This document shows, piece by piece, positions 13,001 to 26,307 of a stretch of 64,000 nucleotides of DNA; the first letter of the stretch is position 1, and each line of letters begins with the position of its first letter. A program made the position numbers and the translations under genes. Origin of the DNA: Certhia americana (taxonomy: Eukaryota > Chordata > Aves > Passeriformes > Certhiidae). The notes below the pieces were generated by a model. The model saw nothing but the letters and a program-made list of their open reading frames with translations. It was not told the origin of the DNA and searched no databases. Where the stretch lies: assembly GCA_018697195.1 (NCBI GenBank), contig CM031866.1, forward strand, positions 6,568,407 to 6,632,406. The letters are read 5' to 3'.

Positions 13001-14855
13001 GTTTGTGCCTTTCTGTTCCTCAAAATGTGGGCACTGTTGGTTTTAAGGTGTTCTGCAAATCTCTGGAAAAACAACATTTTCAGCTGCCCTTACAGAACAC
13101 TTCACCAAACACTGGACAACATTTTGGAGCTCTTCCTCAGCCACATTTCATACATAGCAATTTATTTACCTCTCAGAAATCTAGTTTTTCCCATCTAATT
13201 GCTGTTTGAGTTTCCTCCATACCTTACTTTCTCTTTTTGAAGGTATGACATAGGGACTTTGCTTCCCAAACTGCAAATTTGGACTTAGCAGCAGCAGCTC
13301 TCCTAATGTCTGTGGCTTAAGGTTACATTTCTTTCCCCTCATAGTCTACACCTTACAGAATAATTTTATATTTCATGTAAGAGCCTGCTTTTATCCAGTA
13401 TTCCCGTGGTCTCCCCAAATTTACATTTGGGCTCTCTAGGCTTGGCCAGCAGCACCTTTCTAGATTCCAAGATTTCTAAGGTAGAGACTGTCATCTGCCT
13501 GTGCTGGGATTACTCAGTGGAGCCCAGAGATGTGAGCTGTAATGAAAAGATTATTGATATTCTTTCACTGACCCTAGACTGAAACCCATTTTGGAGAGGG
13601 TAATTGTTGTCCTTGTGCTCTTTCTTTCAATGTCACATCCACACAGGTTTCCTCTAAGTTACACCATACCTAAACCCATTTATAAGATTTATAAGATTAA
13701 AAGATCTCTATATACAAAATATACATTCAGGTCACAGGGTTTGGCTGTACAGTGCACTTCCAGTGCAGATGGAAAGTAAAATGTAAAGAACATTTAGGGT
13801 AGTTTCACCATGCATTTGAAGGGAACAGACCTTTCAGTGTGGGCAGAGTTTCAAAAAGACACTAAGACCTCCTTTGGAAAAAAAAAAAAGGAAAAGGTTG
13901 TGACTGGGTTTTGGACAGAGGAATGGGTCCCATATGATTAAGATTTTATCCTTTTATTTTTGTTGCTTTTTTCAGGAAGTGTTTGTTTGAAGGGTTTCTT
14001 GGTGAAGTTTAGGCCTGAGCCAAGACGGGAATCTCAAAACAAGGAACTGAAACCCTTCTGCCACTTATTCTCTCTCTTATGATGAGAAGTCCCATTACCT
14101 TTCTTCCTGGGTGGGTGAATACATCATCCAGAGAACAGCATCCACTACAGAGAAGGGTCACAGAGGCTGAGAAAGGACAATTTTTTAGGCATCTTTTCCA
14201 TCACCTTGCTTCTTTCTTTCTAGCTCCCTTGCCAGTCTCATAAAATAGACTTAAAGCTTTTGTGGTCTGTGACGGATGGTCCTTCTCTGTGGCAGCCCCA
14301 AACAAGCTTGTTTGGTCGTGAACCATTTTGTCCTTATCTTCTTTTTCATCCTGGTTTGTTCTTCTCTGTACAATTTGGCTTCGTTCTAAAGTGTCATTAT
14401 AGTAGAAAAATACAAGAGAGAGATTTATTTTCTGCCTGGAGTCCCCATTGGTTTCTTCCCAAGAAGAAAAGGACAGTCTGAACCAAAGGCAGGAATTACT
14501 GTTTGGACAAAGTGACCTGACAAGTGAATAGGAGCAGTGGATGAGTGTCCGTGCCCAATAGAAGTGCCCTTAGCATGGAGAGCTGAACATCCCTCAGAGT
14601 TCCCTGCACAGTGAAATCTCCTTGGAATGACTGGTGCAGGACAGGACAGTTGACTATGCTCTGTTTCACAAAAGGAACAGAGCAGTACTAAATTAAACAG
14701 AGAACTTGTTGACTGAGCCAGTTAAATTAAATTAAAGACACGCTGTGTGTCTTAGTTCAGAATGAAGAGAGCACTGCACACCAGAATGGCCTCCTGGTAC
14801 AGAAACAGTTTGAGCACACAAAAACAGGAAGGAACTGTGCAGGGATGCAGTGCTA

Positions 14856-15292
14856 TGAAGATGCTCACAGGCCTGGAGCACTTCTTCTTTAGACACGGCT
14901 GGGAGAGCTGGAATTTCTCAGCCTGGAGAGGAGAAGGCTCCAGGGAGATCTTAGAGCACCTTCCAGTGCCTAAAGGAGATTCAAGAGAGCTAGAGAGGGA
15001 CTTGGGACAGGAACATGCAGTGACAGAACAAGGGGGAATGGACTGAAACTGACAGAGAGGAGTTTAGATTAGATACTCAGAAGAAATTCTTTCCTGTGAG
15101 AGTGGTGAGACACCAGTATGGGTTGCCTAGAGAAGTTGTGGATGGCCCATGGCTGGAAGTGTTCAAGGCCAGGATGGAGAGGGCTTGAACAAAGTGGTCT
15201 AGTGAAAGGTGTCCCTGTCCACCGCAGAGGGGTTGGCACTGGATGATTTCTAACATCCCATCAAACCCAAACCATTCCATGATTCTATGACT
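14856..15292 (+). mobile_element. CR1 LINE 3' fragment, plus orientation
   Basis: The text follows the familiar avian CR1 3' end in order: the 'GCCTGGAGAGGAGAAGGCTC' patch, a later 'GAAGAAATTCTTTCCTGTGA' patch, 'GTTGCC-AGAGAAGTTGTGGATG', and the terminal 'CCATTCCATGATTCTATGA' at about 15,290. It is a 5'-truncated, non-functional copy of about 0.44 kb with indels and stops, as is usual for CR1. It lies in the presumed ACAN intron 1. Confidence 0.9.
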
Positions 15293-17039
15293 ATCAAGTG
15301 CCATGAAATGGCAATGGCTGGGGGAGTTACTGGGGATGAATATAAAGGGAAAACATGAAAGAAGAGATTATCTGGTGAGATTTCAACAGGGCCTTAAGCC
15401 ATCCACACGCTTCCAGGAAAGCCCCTGGTTTGTACAGCCAGACAGCAGCCTCAGGCACTGCCCCTGCTCAGCACCCACCGGCTGCTTGGCTCCATCCCTG
15501 GACAGGACCAAGAGGCAGCGTTTTGTCCATGGTCCACAAAACCTTTCACCACTGCTAAAGCTGTCAAGAGGGGGACAAAGTGGTCTGGGAGAGCTGGTCA
15601 AGGAGGAAATGAAAGGAGACAGTGAGCCATTCTCCTGCTGTCATGCATGAGGCAGTTTCAGGGGGTGCAATGTCCAGCCATTGATTAAGTTTTCCTAGAA
15701 CCAGAGATGGGAGTGAAAAGCCGCTTCTCTTCCTTAATCCTTCCTGTACCATTCAATCTCCTAGAGAAATACAAGCTGGCATGGCTGTTTTGTGCTCAAT
15801 TTAGTTGTCAGAGGTTTGCTGGCAGAGGAAATGGAGAAGTAGGAGAGTCGTGTTCAACACAGCCAAGGCAGCAAAACCCTCATTTATAGTCTGAATGTGA
15901 AGCTCGTGGTCTCTTTATACTGTGTGCCCTCTCCAGTACCTTCAGAGCTGAGAGTGATCATATCATTCCCAGACAGCAGACCATTTTGGTGAAAACCCAC
16001 CCCAGTGCTCCAGTAAAGACCCTTCTTTTGACACCAGAGTGTGTGATATCCTTCAGCAGCAGTAGCAGAACTCACACTTGCATCGTGGTTGGGGGTTCGT
16101 GTTGCTGCCAGAGAAATTATCTGAAGTCCCAGTGAGTAGAGGCTGAGAGGAAAAGCTCTTTTACTCCTAGGACTTCCTCTGCTTGCCTTGCACAAAGAGT
16201 GTGTGTGAATATTTGATATGCATGTGCCTTTCTAAGGAGTCACAAGTACTTTGAGGGTCTGGATACAAGAGAAAATAGTAATCCCTTGCTTCTCCAATGA
16301 AAATGCCAGTGATCTGCTCAGTAAGAAAAGATTGTTCTCCATCTTCTGGAGTTACAAAGGAAAAAAAAATGTGCCAAGAAACTGGTAGATTTCAAAAGTT
16401 GCAGATTATTTATGGCAAATAGTAGCAGTCTCTTGGAGCACTGGCACCACATCCTGAACAGCACATCACAGGATGGTTCCCTGTCTTCAGCCAGTAACCA
16501 GAAAACCCCAGGCCCTCTCCCATGCCATTTGCCCTTTTGTCTTCCAGGTCATCCCAAAGGGAGAATCAATCTGATATTCCACCTTCCTAGCAAAACTAAC
16601 CTGTTCATGTCTTGAATTTATGAGACAGGAAATCTACTTGGGAGGAAAACTGAGGCTGAAAAAGCCTCATTTAAGTAAATCTAAGCACAGTGTTTACACA
16701 ATGTCTGGAATTAATGCAGAGAAAACTTTCAGGTGCCAGCTTTGGAAAGAGAAAATGGGGAGCAAAAAGAGGCAGATACTGAGACTGTGATGAAGCTGGA
16801 AGCTCTTCCTCCAAGTTGGATGAAAGGTTGCTTTTACTGCTATTAAGCACCAGCAGCATTCTGTACTCTCTAAGGCAAGGCCCAGATAGGATATGATTGC
16901 TCACCTCTCTCTTTTGTGTCCAAGATGTGACACTATGAGAAGGTTTAATGTCACCACCTGTGTGAAATCCCAGCATGGACAGCCTCACCAAAGATTATGG
17001 TAGAGTCTGATGTGTGCAGCACACCAGTAGAAAGTGTCC

Positions 17040-17560
17040 TTAGCAAGAGGTTGCTGCAGTTTTGTATCTTGTGAGAGATACAATTCCCATTCCCATGAAG
17101 GTGATGCCTTCTGGAGGCTGACCTGGAACAGAGTCTAGACAGGGCAAAGGATAAAGTAGGGATTTATTAAAAGGTCTCAATGGGTACTCTTGGGCCACGC
17201 AAGAGTCCAGCCAGACCACACCCAAGATGCCTCAAAGTGGCCACAAAACGGACACCCAGGTCACAAGGTCTCACATTTTTGTAAGTTCTGGTCCATCAGC
17301 ATATTGGAATCAATTATCCAACCATAGCTTCAGGTTATGAAGCTCCATCCTCCTTGTTTTTTCTTCTCACTTCTCACTGTTGTTTTGGTTCTTGGGCTTG
17401 AAAGTTGTCATTGGTGTCAAACTAGAGAAGGAATTGTTTTGTCTATCTACACTGTGAAGAGAGCTTAGTAGCACTGAATATGAAACCTAAAACTACAGAG
17501 TCTAAAAAATATAATAGCTAAAACCTAAGGCATCAAAGGGACATTAATACAATGGGGCCA
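17040..17560. mobile_element. ERV LTR-like fragment (solo LTR candidate)
   Basis: Blocks including 'GATTTATTAAAAGGTCTC', 'CACCCAAGATG', 'TTTTTGTAAGTTCTGGTCC' and 'CTTCAGGTTATGAAG' resemble LTRs of avian, especially songbird, endogenous retroviruses as I remember them. I see no gag, pol or env coding around it, so it would be a solo or decayed LTR. Ends are approximate and the orientation is uncertain. Confidence 0.42.
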
Positions 17561-17976
17561 TGTGCTCACAGCATGTCATTAGTGTGACCCAGTGTGTAGA
17601 GAGACCCTACAGCTGCACACATGGTCCTGTGGCTCTCACCTTGAGTCTCCTGAGGTTGTTATTCCAAGCTAGCATGATGTTTTCTGTCTACCTGGAAAAA
17701 TCATTGTGAAGTTGGCTGGAACCTGCTTTGCGATGTCTCTTCCAGTGCCCTGTTAGGTGAATTTCCACATGGTACTTCTTAGGAACATTCAAGGTGATTT
17801 TGGGTATTAACAGAGTATTAACAGTTACCAGATCCGGGCAGTAATGAGCAGAGCCTGTGAAGATTTAGCTCTCCATGCCTACAGATTCTCTAATAAAACA
17901 TGGTTTCAAACACTTTATTACTTTCTGGAGAGTCATCCTTCTGAAGGGCTGAGCTGGGTCAGAGCAGAAGGGTTGT

Positions 17977-18060
17977 CCAAAGAACCATGGAATGGGCTGG
18001 GCTGGAACAGACCTTATCTTTAAGGTCTGTTGCAGCCCAAACCATTCCATGGTTCTTTGG
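17977..18060. repeat. CR1-derived palindrome (about 40-bp stem, 4-nt loop)
   Basis: CCAAAGAACCATGGAATGG at 17,977-17,995 is the exact reverse complement of 18,042-18,060. The inner arms (17,996-18,016 and 18,021-18,041) also pair with few mismatches, leaving TCTT (18,017-18,020) as the loop. Each arm resembles the 3' terminus of CR1 (TTTAAGGTC...CCAAACCATTCC), so this is an inverted duplication of a CR1 tail. Confidence 0.85.
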
Positions 18061-20824
18061 AATCTTCTGCCAGCATAGAAGCACTGCAGAGATTTGCTGT
18101 TCTGCAGTCGCATTCATATCTTGTTCTGCAGCCAGAGAGGGATGATTTCTCATTGTTAGAGCTACATCCTTGCACAAAAGAGGTTTCAGCCTTCTCCTGA
18201 AATAAGTTAGAAGTCAAATTGTGCATGAAGAGAAATCTCCAGTGCAGCCTGAGCCTCATCCACATGCTCAGCAAAGCAATAAGACATCCTGTGGAGGGGG
18301 CTAGTAGATGTCCCACTCAGATGAGCTTTACCTGTCCTACACAAGCTCCTTCAGAGGATTTTCCAGGTCCCTCAATCTTTTCTTCCTCCTCTTCCACACT
18401 GGTGGCTTTGGTAGCTAGGATCCTAGGTGCACAGAAACAACAGCTTTTGTGGTTTTCATGGGATCTATAGTGAGCCAGTGCATTTGGATGGAAAAAGTTG
18501 TCAGTTGAAGGACTTGTTATTGACTTCCTTGGATCATGGCCCATGCTGCCATCTTCACTCCTCACATCTGGGGAGGATCTGGTTTCCCTTCTTTTGTGTT
18601 GTGCTGGTTTTGCTTCCCATGTCTGAGGGAGCTTTACTTAAGGCTGACAGCAGCTCCAGAAAAAAACGTGTACAGGATATAAGGAGACTTTATGAAGTGC
18701 ATAATCACCCACCAATTTCTAAAAATTAGTTATCTAACAGTGCTCCAGGCTCCCTTGCTAGCTGACAGAAAAGGTTGAACCCCTCTTTAAAGGTTCTCAG
18801 CTGAGACACCTATTTTATAAGGAGATTAACTGCTCTTTAGAAGTTTCAGTTCCTCCTCTTGGACTAGTGAGGATTTTGAGTGTGAGCTTAAACCAGTCTC
18901 AAAAGCTCATTGTTCCCTTGAATTCAGAGGCTCCAGTGCTTGTTTGAATGTTGCTCTGGCTTTCCATATCAAGCAGACACTTAGAGCCATGGCAGCCCAG
19001 GGCTTGGTGCTGATCCCACACCTTGCCTGAAAGGCTTCAGTTGTCATCTGCTTGCCATAGTGGGTATTTTGCAATTTCTCTGTCCTTGAAGGATAGAAAA
19101 ATTACTGTGGTGGCTGTTGCTAGTGGCAGACTGTTCTGGTTTTCCTGCAAGAGGAATAGTTTTGGAATGGCTGGTGGTATGGGCTTCTGCTAGACCTGTA
19201 GCCTGTGTGTTTAACTTGTTGTTGAAATCAGTGGAGGTATAATGTAAAACCAATGTAAATCAGGGAAAGATGAGAGCTGTTCTGTGGCAGATATCAGAAA
19301 AGAGAGAAATTCTTGGGAAACCTTTTATGTTCAGTAGGAGTTTTGTTCCAGCCCATCTGTCTGAGCTTGGATCACTAAATGAACCTAGCACAGGGCTGTT
19401 TAGGTTTTGCTAAGATTTCCTCTGGCATCTTGCTCATTGAAAACATGAGCCTACAGCCTTGAGCACTTTGGCTTTTCCTTTAGTTTGGGAGCAATATAAT
19501 CAGATAAACAGACTATAACAGACTGCAAATGTTTTATTGGAAGGGAAGTCATAAAGACACTGGAAAGGATAGAGCATAGCACCAACTTTGGGTGTCTGTG
19601 TCAGAGGACAGAGAGGAGCTCTGGAGCTCATTTTATGGCTAAAGGCACCCTGGTGCATCAACAGAGCTGTGTCTGACCATCTCCATACCTGCAGTGGCAA
19701 TGGGTGCTTGAGGACAGGAACCAGCTGAGGCTTGAGGTGGTTTATTATCCCTAATCTTCAATAAATGTTCTTTGTTTTGTGCACTGAAAGTGCCTCAGTA
19801 CCACCATCCCCTGGAGCAATCCAGGCAGCCAGTGCTGCAGGGCTGTCAGGACCAAATCTCTCCATGGCAAAATATCTGAGCAGTTGCTGTCTTGTGTCTA
19901 TCTGATTGGGGAAGAAAAACGAACAAAAAAAAGACTTTATTGTTTCAGGGATGGTTTCAGAAACGGAGCAGGCAGGAGCAGCATCCAAGTTGCTCTTGCA
20001 CATAAAGAATAACCTTACAGAATGGTTAGGAAGCCAGATAGAATGGAATATTTCTTCAATTTTCCTTACAGCTGAAAAAACATGAAAAATCACAGGAGCG
20101 CATTTATTGCCGTATTTCTCTTGTGAAGTTTTGCCTTGTTTAAAAAGAGAAGGTGAAGAAGAAACAGAAGAAATAAAACTGGTTTTGCCCACCTCAGTCA
20201 CTTCACCCACCTCCCTTTCCTTACCCTCCCATTTCCTGGACCTGGCTGAGGTTTTTAACTGAAAAACTCTGAGTCCAGCACAGAGGCTGAGAACACTGAG
20301 AGGGACAATGAAGTTTTTGTCTGTAGATATCACAGAGGAGCAGTCTGAAGGTTTACAGAGGAGAGGAGAAATCACCACTTGATTCCGAAGCCTACAAGGG
20401 CATAGGATGTGCTCTCCTGATGCTGCTGCTGGATGCTGGGGTCTCCTCAGACCTCAACAAACCCCTGTTCTTAAGTGCTGGTGCCTGAAAATAATAATGC
20501 TGAGATAAGGCTGGATGGAGGTAACCACATGTCCTAAAGAAACTAAGGTCATTCCCTGATAGGGAAAAAACTGGGGATGGAAAACCAGTTAAAGAAAGAG
20601 AATCCAAGGCTAAATATACAGAGCTGAATTTAACTCTTGCTCAGGAGCCTCTTTATATCCATAATTTTAGAGGAAATATTGTTTTTGGACATGCCTGTAT
20701 GTCCAGGCATATCTTCTAGGTAATAAGTGACATTTTATTAGCTGCCAGAAGCAAAATGTAAGTGTACTAAAAGCTTTCCAAAACTGAGAAAGTAGGAAGC
20801 TTAAAATGACCCATCTGCACCTAC

Positions 20825-20853
<29 letters not shown>
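20825..20853. repeat. A homopolymer, about 29 bp
   Basis: A single long A run follows CACCTACT. I saw no associated retrotransposon body, so it is listed as simple repeat only. Confidence 0.95.
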
Positions 20854-20855
<2 letters not shown>

Positions 20856-23351
20856 ACAACAATTGCAACAAGGGTGATTAGCATGGTCTGGAGCAAGCAA
20901 AGGCCACAGGAAAAACTGCAGATGGGACTCAATTAAAATAGACTAGAACAGAAAATGCTTTCCAGCAAGCAAACATCTTCGGCTGCATTGCAAATGGGCC
21001 ATCTGGCTATTTTCCACTGTACAGTCTGACTGTGTAGGTACTTTGTTGAACTTCCACTGTTCCTTCCAAAGGACTTTTCTTTTTCTTGCTCCCTCTACCT
21101 TCTTTTCTTCTTGAAAAGCCGGGCATGGAAGAGCAACTGTCTTTGCATAGGCACACACTTCCCACACACTTAGATTTTCGAATAAACATATTTAAATGCA
21201 GCCAATTTAGGACACTGTACACAACCTGATACAGAAGCACAGTCCTAGGAGTAAGATAAACTGGCAATAAACTTCACTGAAAGAGACAGTTGTTCTCCGG
21301 GGTGGGGAGCTCCTGAGCATACCAGCAATTCCCAACCCTGTTCTTTTCAGAAAGGCAAGAGTTTTTTCCTGAATTCTTCCTGGCCCAGGCTGAATTGGAG
21401 AGGGCCTTGTTTCTGTCTTGGGCACTGGTTAGAGATGGTAGGATGGTCGGAATTTTTGTGGCAGTTTGGTTGGATTCTTGCTTGTCCAGACTGCTCGGTT
21501 CCCCCCACAGGGACAATCATCCTGATGCAGAGGCACAGCCGTGACCTTGTGTAACTCATCTTACCTCCTCCTCTCTTCTCACCACAAAATCTGCCTGCTC
21601 CAGCTGCTGTCACAGAAAGTGCAAATGGAGTTTTGCAGGAGAGCAATCTGCAGGGATGGGAGGTGTTTTAGTAGCATGGACCTGGCAGAAAACATGGTGT
21701 GATCACTGCTGCCTGTCTGGAAGGCTCTGTGCTGCAAGGATTACCCCTCACAGTGATCCCCACTAGAGCCTGGACAAACTTCTCTTTTCAGCTCCACCAA
21801 AGTGTGTGCAGAACAACTTCTCTTTGGGGTGACTTCTGCCAAAAGAGAAGAACCCTGCAACTGAATTGGAGTTTGACAGCAGTGATCTGGTAGTTCCTGT
21901 GGGTGTAGGAGCCCACCTTTTTCTAGCAGCCAGAATACCTCAATGATTTTCAAAGAAGTAATCAAAGGAGGTTGTGTCCAGAGGCCTGTGTTATTTATGA
22001 CACATATGATAGGGGCACTGACTGTATTCCCAGTGTGTTTCCACTTCTCTCCTTAGCCATTCAGCTACAGCTGGGGGCCAGCCAGTAAGATCCTGAGCAG
22101 GGGATGCTCCTGCCACTGCTCAGCCTGCTCCAGACTGTACCGTGTCTTTACTCAGTCATGCAGCTGAGTAAACTCTGTGCCAGATCCCACCTCAGTGAGC
22201 ACACACTGATAGTCCCACACACTGAACTGCACCTTGGGCACAGCCCACTCAGTCTGAACCTACACCTCTGTAAGAGACAGCATCCACACTTGAGCTGTCT
22301 GCCGTGACAGTCTTTTTAGATGCTGCTTTAGAATGACAGGAACAACATCCCCAGTTCCCTTGTCAAGACAGACCAGGTCTCCACATCTGCTCACACAGAC
22401 CTCCCTCTTTACTCACTTGCTTCCAGAATTGCTCCTTCAAGTGGCTGTTTACTCATTAGCATGTTCCTGGACATCCCACTAGAGACACAGAGCAGAAGTG
22501 TTGCAGCATGGAACCACTGCTGTAACAACAGGACTTTAATCAAAGGCATTCCCAGGGCAGTGAATCCCAACCAGAGCTGTGTGCAGACTCAGGGTTGGAT
22601 CTCCTCAGCATGCTTCAGGGGAATGAAAAATGAAGATCAACATTGCAAACAGCACCCTGAGGAGTAGGCTGGGTTTCTTACTGGCACGGACTCAACACTT
22701 TTGCGGAATACACCCAAAATATTGTTATTCTGATTTGTTAACTGCTGCTCACAAGGAAAATCCATTTCCTCTGGGCTTCTGTGGGATAGGAGGAGGTTCG
22801 GTTTTTTCCTCCATAGCTAAACCAAACTGCAAAGATACTGCTAGTCCCAGCTGTGGTCATATGGAGCTGTTTTTCCTTGTGGAAGATCAGCATAAAGCTT
22901 GAATAAGACTAAGAGTACATGAGCTTCTCTTAGCTTTTGGGACAAAGAAAATTTCTTCTGTTTAGGGCATTCTGTTCTGACATGTCTACCTGATGGGCAG
23001 ATGACCCTGCTTGCCCTCTATCCACTGCCAATGCACACAGAAATATCAACTCAGAACAGTGCCAGTTTGCTGTAGCCACAGGCCCTCTAAGTTTTTCAGC
23101 AGCCAACTTCTGTTACAGTTGAACATCTCTGTCTCCTTACTCTGGGATGTTTCTGTTCTTTAGTAGGTAAGCCAGGTTGAAAGCTGCCTGCTTCTCTTGG
23201 CTGAGTTTATCTCATGACACTCAGGGCTATTCAGCTTACTTAGATTCTGGCAAAACACAAGTCGGTGAACGCCACCTCATCTAAGCAGTCTGGAGAACTA
23301 AGAGTTTTGATTTAATATTTTAACGGGTATTTTAATAGTGATTAAAATGTC

Positions 23352-23391
23352 CTTGGGTAGAGGACATTGGGGAGAATGTCCTCTACCCAAG
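23352..23391. repeat. Perfect 17-bp inverted repeat with 6-nt loop
   Basis: CTTGGGTAGAGGACATT (23,352-23,368) is exactly complementary to 23,375-23,391, with loop GGGGAG. No transposon similarity was recognised. The stem is shorter than a typical pre-miRNA. Confidence 0.93.
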
Positions 23392-26237
23392 TCCCTTCTG
23401 CCCTGCAGCATTCACCCTGAAAGAAATTCCATCGCTTCCTTTGGTACCAGTTTCAGTGATCCATCACCCACTGTGCAGAATTTGGGCTTTGTTTCCCATT
23501 TGAGTTTACTCACTGTATGTCTCCCAGCTATTAGTTCTGGCCAAAATTTTCTGCTAGATTAAAGAGTCCTTTAACACCAGCAGCCTCTGCTTGAAGCAGT
23601 ATTTGTGCACAGTTGTCAACTTCTCAGTTTTTCTTTATTTTGTTACAATAATTAGGTTCAAAGTTCTTACTTCTAGTCTTCCCCCATACAGCATTCTGTA
23701 CAGCCCTCAGATCCTTGCTAGTGGCTATTTCTTCACCACTTTCTTCTGATATCTTCATGACAGCCCAGAGGTGTGTAAAGTACTCCCATTGTTCACCTCT
23801 AATGCAGAGAGGAATTCCTGTTTGGTTTACTGCTGGATAAGAGCAGTAGCTCTCCTGAGTGACTTCTTTCTAGGACTCAACATCCCATTGTCAGGCATGC
23901 ATCTCTTGTACAATTTTATACCTGATTATATTCTAAATACAGTCTATGTGGTAAGCCATTGGATCTAATACCAACCCCAGTAGATGCCAATTAGAAATAT
24001 TTCCCTCAAGGTCCCTCAGATGGATCCCATTAGGGAGCCACCAGCCTGGCTTCTGCTAAGCCATTTTAATGGATGTGCTACCAACATTACACATCTTCAT
24101 ACCACAGAACGCTGAAAAATTCAAACCTTATCAAAATCTAATTACATTGTGTTGCAGCCATGCAGGAAGCTTTATCAAACAAGCTTAGAATCATGCCAAA
24201 TAATAAAAGGTTGGAAGCACCTGTTTTATACACAAGTGCCTTAACTAAGATTAGTATTACATCTATTCTTCAGTGCTTAATGAACTGAACTCTGTATCAG
24301 ATTTTCCATTATTTTGCCATTTTATTGTGTCAATCAAACTAGCAAGTATTTATGAAGCTCATCATTGTGTATCTTGGCTGACTGTGGACTCAGTGCTTCA
24401 GTACTTGGGACCTGCCCCAGTGCTCCAGCAGAGATTATGAAGGAACATCAGTGGGCCAGCAGCTCACTCAGCCAGCTCTTGAAGGACTCCTGGGTACAGC
24501 TGCTTGGCCAAGCTGATTTCAGGCTGTTTGTCAGTAGCAGATGGTGTTTCCAACTCCCTTCTCTTTACCAAGGAGCAGAAGGCAATTCATTGCCCCCCCA
24601 CAGCCAATCCTGTGGGCACAGCTCCTTCCCACTGAGCCAGTGCTGGCTGCCAGACCCTTTGACCTCCTCTGCAGCAGGGCAGTCAGCTCAGCACTGCCTG
24701 TCCCTGGAGGGAAATGGTGAAGTCAACTGTCATCTGCAGAGGAGGTTTGTAACACATTGTTTGTGCAGACATCACCCCTCACCACAGAGACACCCAAACA
24801 CATGTACAGCTCCCAGAGTTCTTCCCGAGGTTAGCACATACCTGAAATTTTATTCCCATGCACAGCAGAATATGGGATATCTCTATTTGATCTTGTTCAG
24901 CCCTACAGCTGCAAACAGAAGTCTCCACTCTCCTCTGCCAGTGTGTTCTATCCCTACTCTTTCTTATTTTCTGCCAGTAGATCTATCTCTATTCACTAAA
25001 GATAAGTTTTTGTGGTGTGTCAAGTTCAAATGAATGAGTGCATGGAGGTCAGTTTTTTTCATAAGTGAAAGGTTAATGCTGAACTGTACAGGATGGGGTT
25101 TATTTTTGAGCTTTCCTTGTGCCAGTGAGGATGTGTAATGGAGTTTTTTACAAGTCCAATAGGCATATACCCGGAATGTTACCTGTCAGCTGAAGTCAGC
25201 TGGAATTTTTCTAGATCACAGGAGTGAAACAGCCAATATTTGGATCAAAAAGGAAACACCAGTGATTCAGTAGGTGTGGTACTTCCTTCTGAGTCAGGGC
25301 TGAAAAGTGATGCCAAACTGTGCTGGGTTGCCAGAGAACCTGGTTTTTATTTGAAATATTGAAACCAACTTGAATCTTTGTGGTGATTTAACATGGTATG
25401 ATATTATACTGGATGGTAATCCAGTTAGGATTAAATTATCTGGCCTTTTTATATTGCTTCTGTCACTCAATGTCAGCAGGATGATCCTTTCTTTTCCTGA
25501 AGCCTTCAGAAGAAGCAGGTTGCTCTGACTAATTGAGGGATCCCAAGAAGATATTTTTAGGGTGGATTGAAGATGCCCAGAGCTGTATCCTGTGCATTTC
25601 TTGTATTAGTTCTGGATCAATTTGCACTTGAGGATGTGCTGGCTCTTGGTGCAGGAGAGTTGGACAAAAGAATTGTAACATTTGACTTTACCCTCATGAA
25701 GAGGGCAAATTTCCCTTCAGTGCATTTTAAGGAATACAAAGAGAATTAAGCATAATAATAAGAATACTCTTCCAAACATCTGGCCTGAGAGCCAGCGCTG
25801 GCTTGATTTGGGATGCTCAGTGACTGACATCTCCTGCTCTGAGACAAAGCTTAGTGGATCTCATAGTCCCTCCTGAATAAATACGTATCAGATGTGTGAA
25901 GACCTGTTGTAAACTTGTCTCTTTCTGCCCCATAGGTAAGACTGAATCACGAGAGAGTGGGAAAGCAATATATTAAGTGACATATAATAACACTTCAGAC
26001 TGTTGTACATTACAGAGCACCTTATTTATTTGTCTCATGAACTGATTTCCCAAAGCAAGTGGCACTTTGAGGCAGAATCCTTCCCCAAGGACAGGTTTTC
26101 TCTGCTGGTGTGAGGATGCAGGAGGCTTTAGGGGCACCTGAAAGCATTGCACTTCCCCACAGCAGCATTCACAGCACTCAGCTCCCTGTGAACATACACA
26201 AATCCTTTCTCCCTGTGTTGTTTCTTGCAGGTAAATT

Positions 26238-26307
26238 ATGACCACTTTACTATTAGTGTTTGTGTGTTTGCAAGTCATCACTGCAGCCGACTCTGTGGAG
26301 CTCTCAG
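26238..26307 (+). CDS. ACAN: ACAN coding exon 1: start codon and signal peptide
   Basis: The exon begins at 26,231 after TTGCAG with a 7-nt leader, then ATG. It encodes [17 protein letters not shown] followed by DSVELS, a hydrophobic signal peptide very like mammalian aggrecan's MTTLL-VFV-LRVITAA. It ends in phase 1 at CAG/GTACGT. The start is fixed by this signal peptide. Confidence 0.96.

Larger units (their letters stand above)
7500..26230 (+). other. ACAN: Presumed ACAN intron 1, no coding exon seen
   Basis: I find no exon of a known protein on either strand over these 18.7 kb. The contents I can name are a CR1 element (14,856-15,292), an ERV LTR-like block (about 17,040-17,560), a CR1-derived palindrome (17,977-18,060), an A-rich run at 20,825-20,853, a perfect hairpin (23,352-23,391) and a dispersed AT-rich motif (9,613-10,013). 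The long first intron of aggrecan is a known feature of the gene; its exact left boundary here is unproven. Confidence 0.5.

Noticed and set aside
19758..20378. 206-codon open frame (-) in the presumed ACAN intron 1
   Set aside because: No domain or family resemblance; low-complexity Lys/Ser/Phe content.
23352..23391. Pre-miRNA interpretation of the hairpin
   Set aside because: The 17-bp perfect stem and 6-nt loop are too short for a canonical precursor.
24365..25033. 222-codon open frame (+) in the presumed ACAN intron 1
   Set aside because: No recognisable motif or domain, and no promoter or splice context. An open frame of this length by chance is not exceptional in such a long region.
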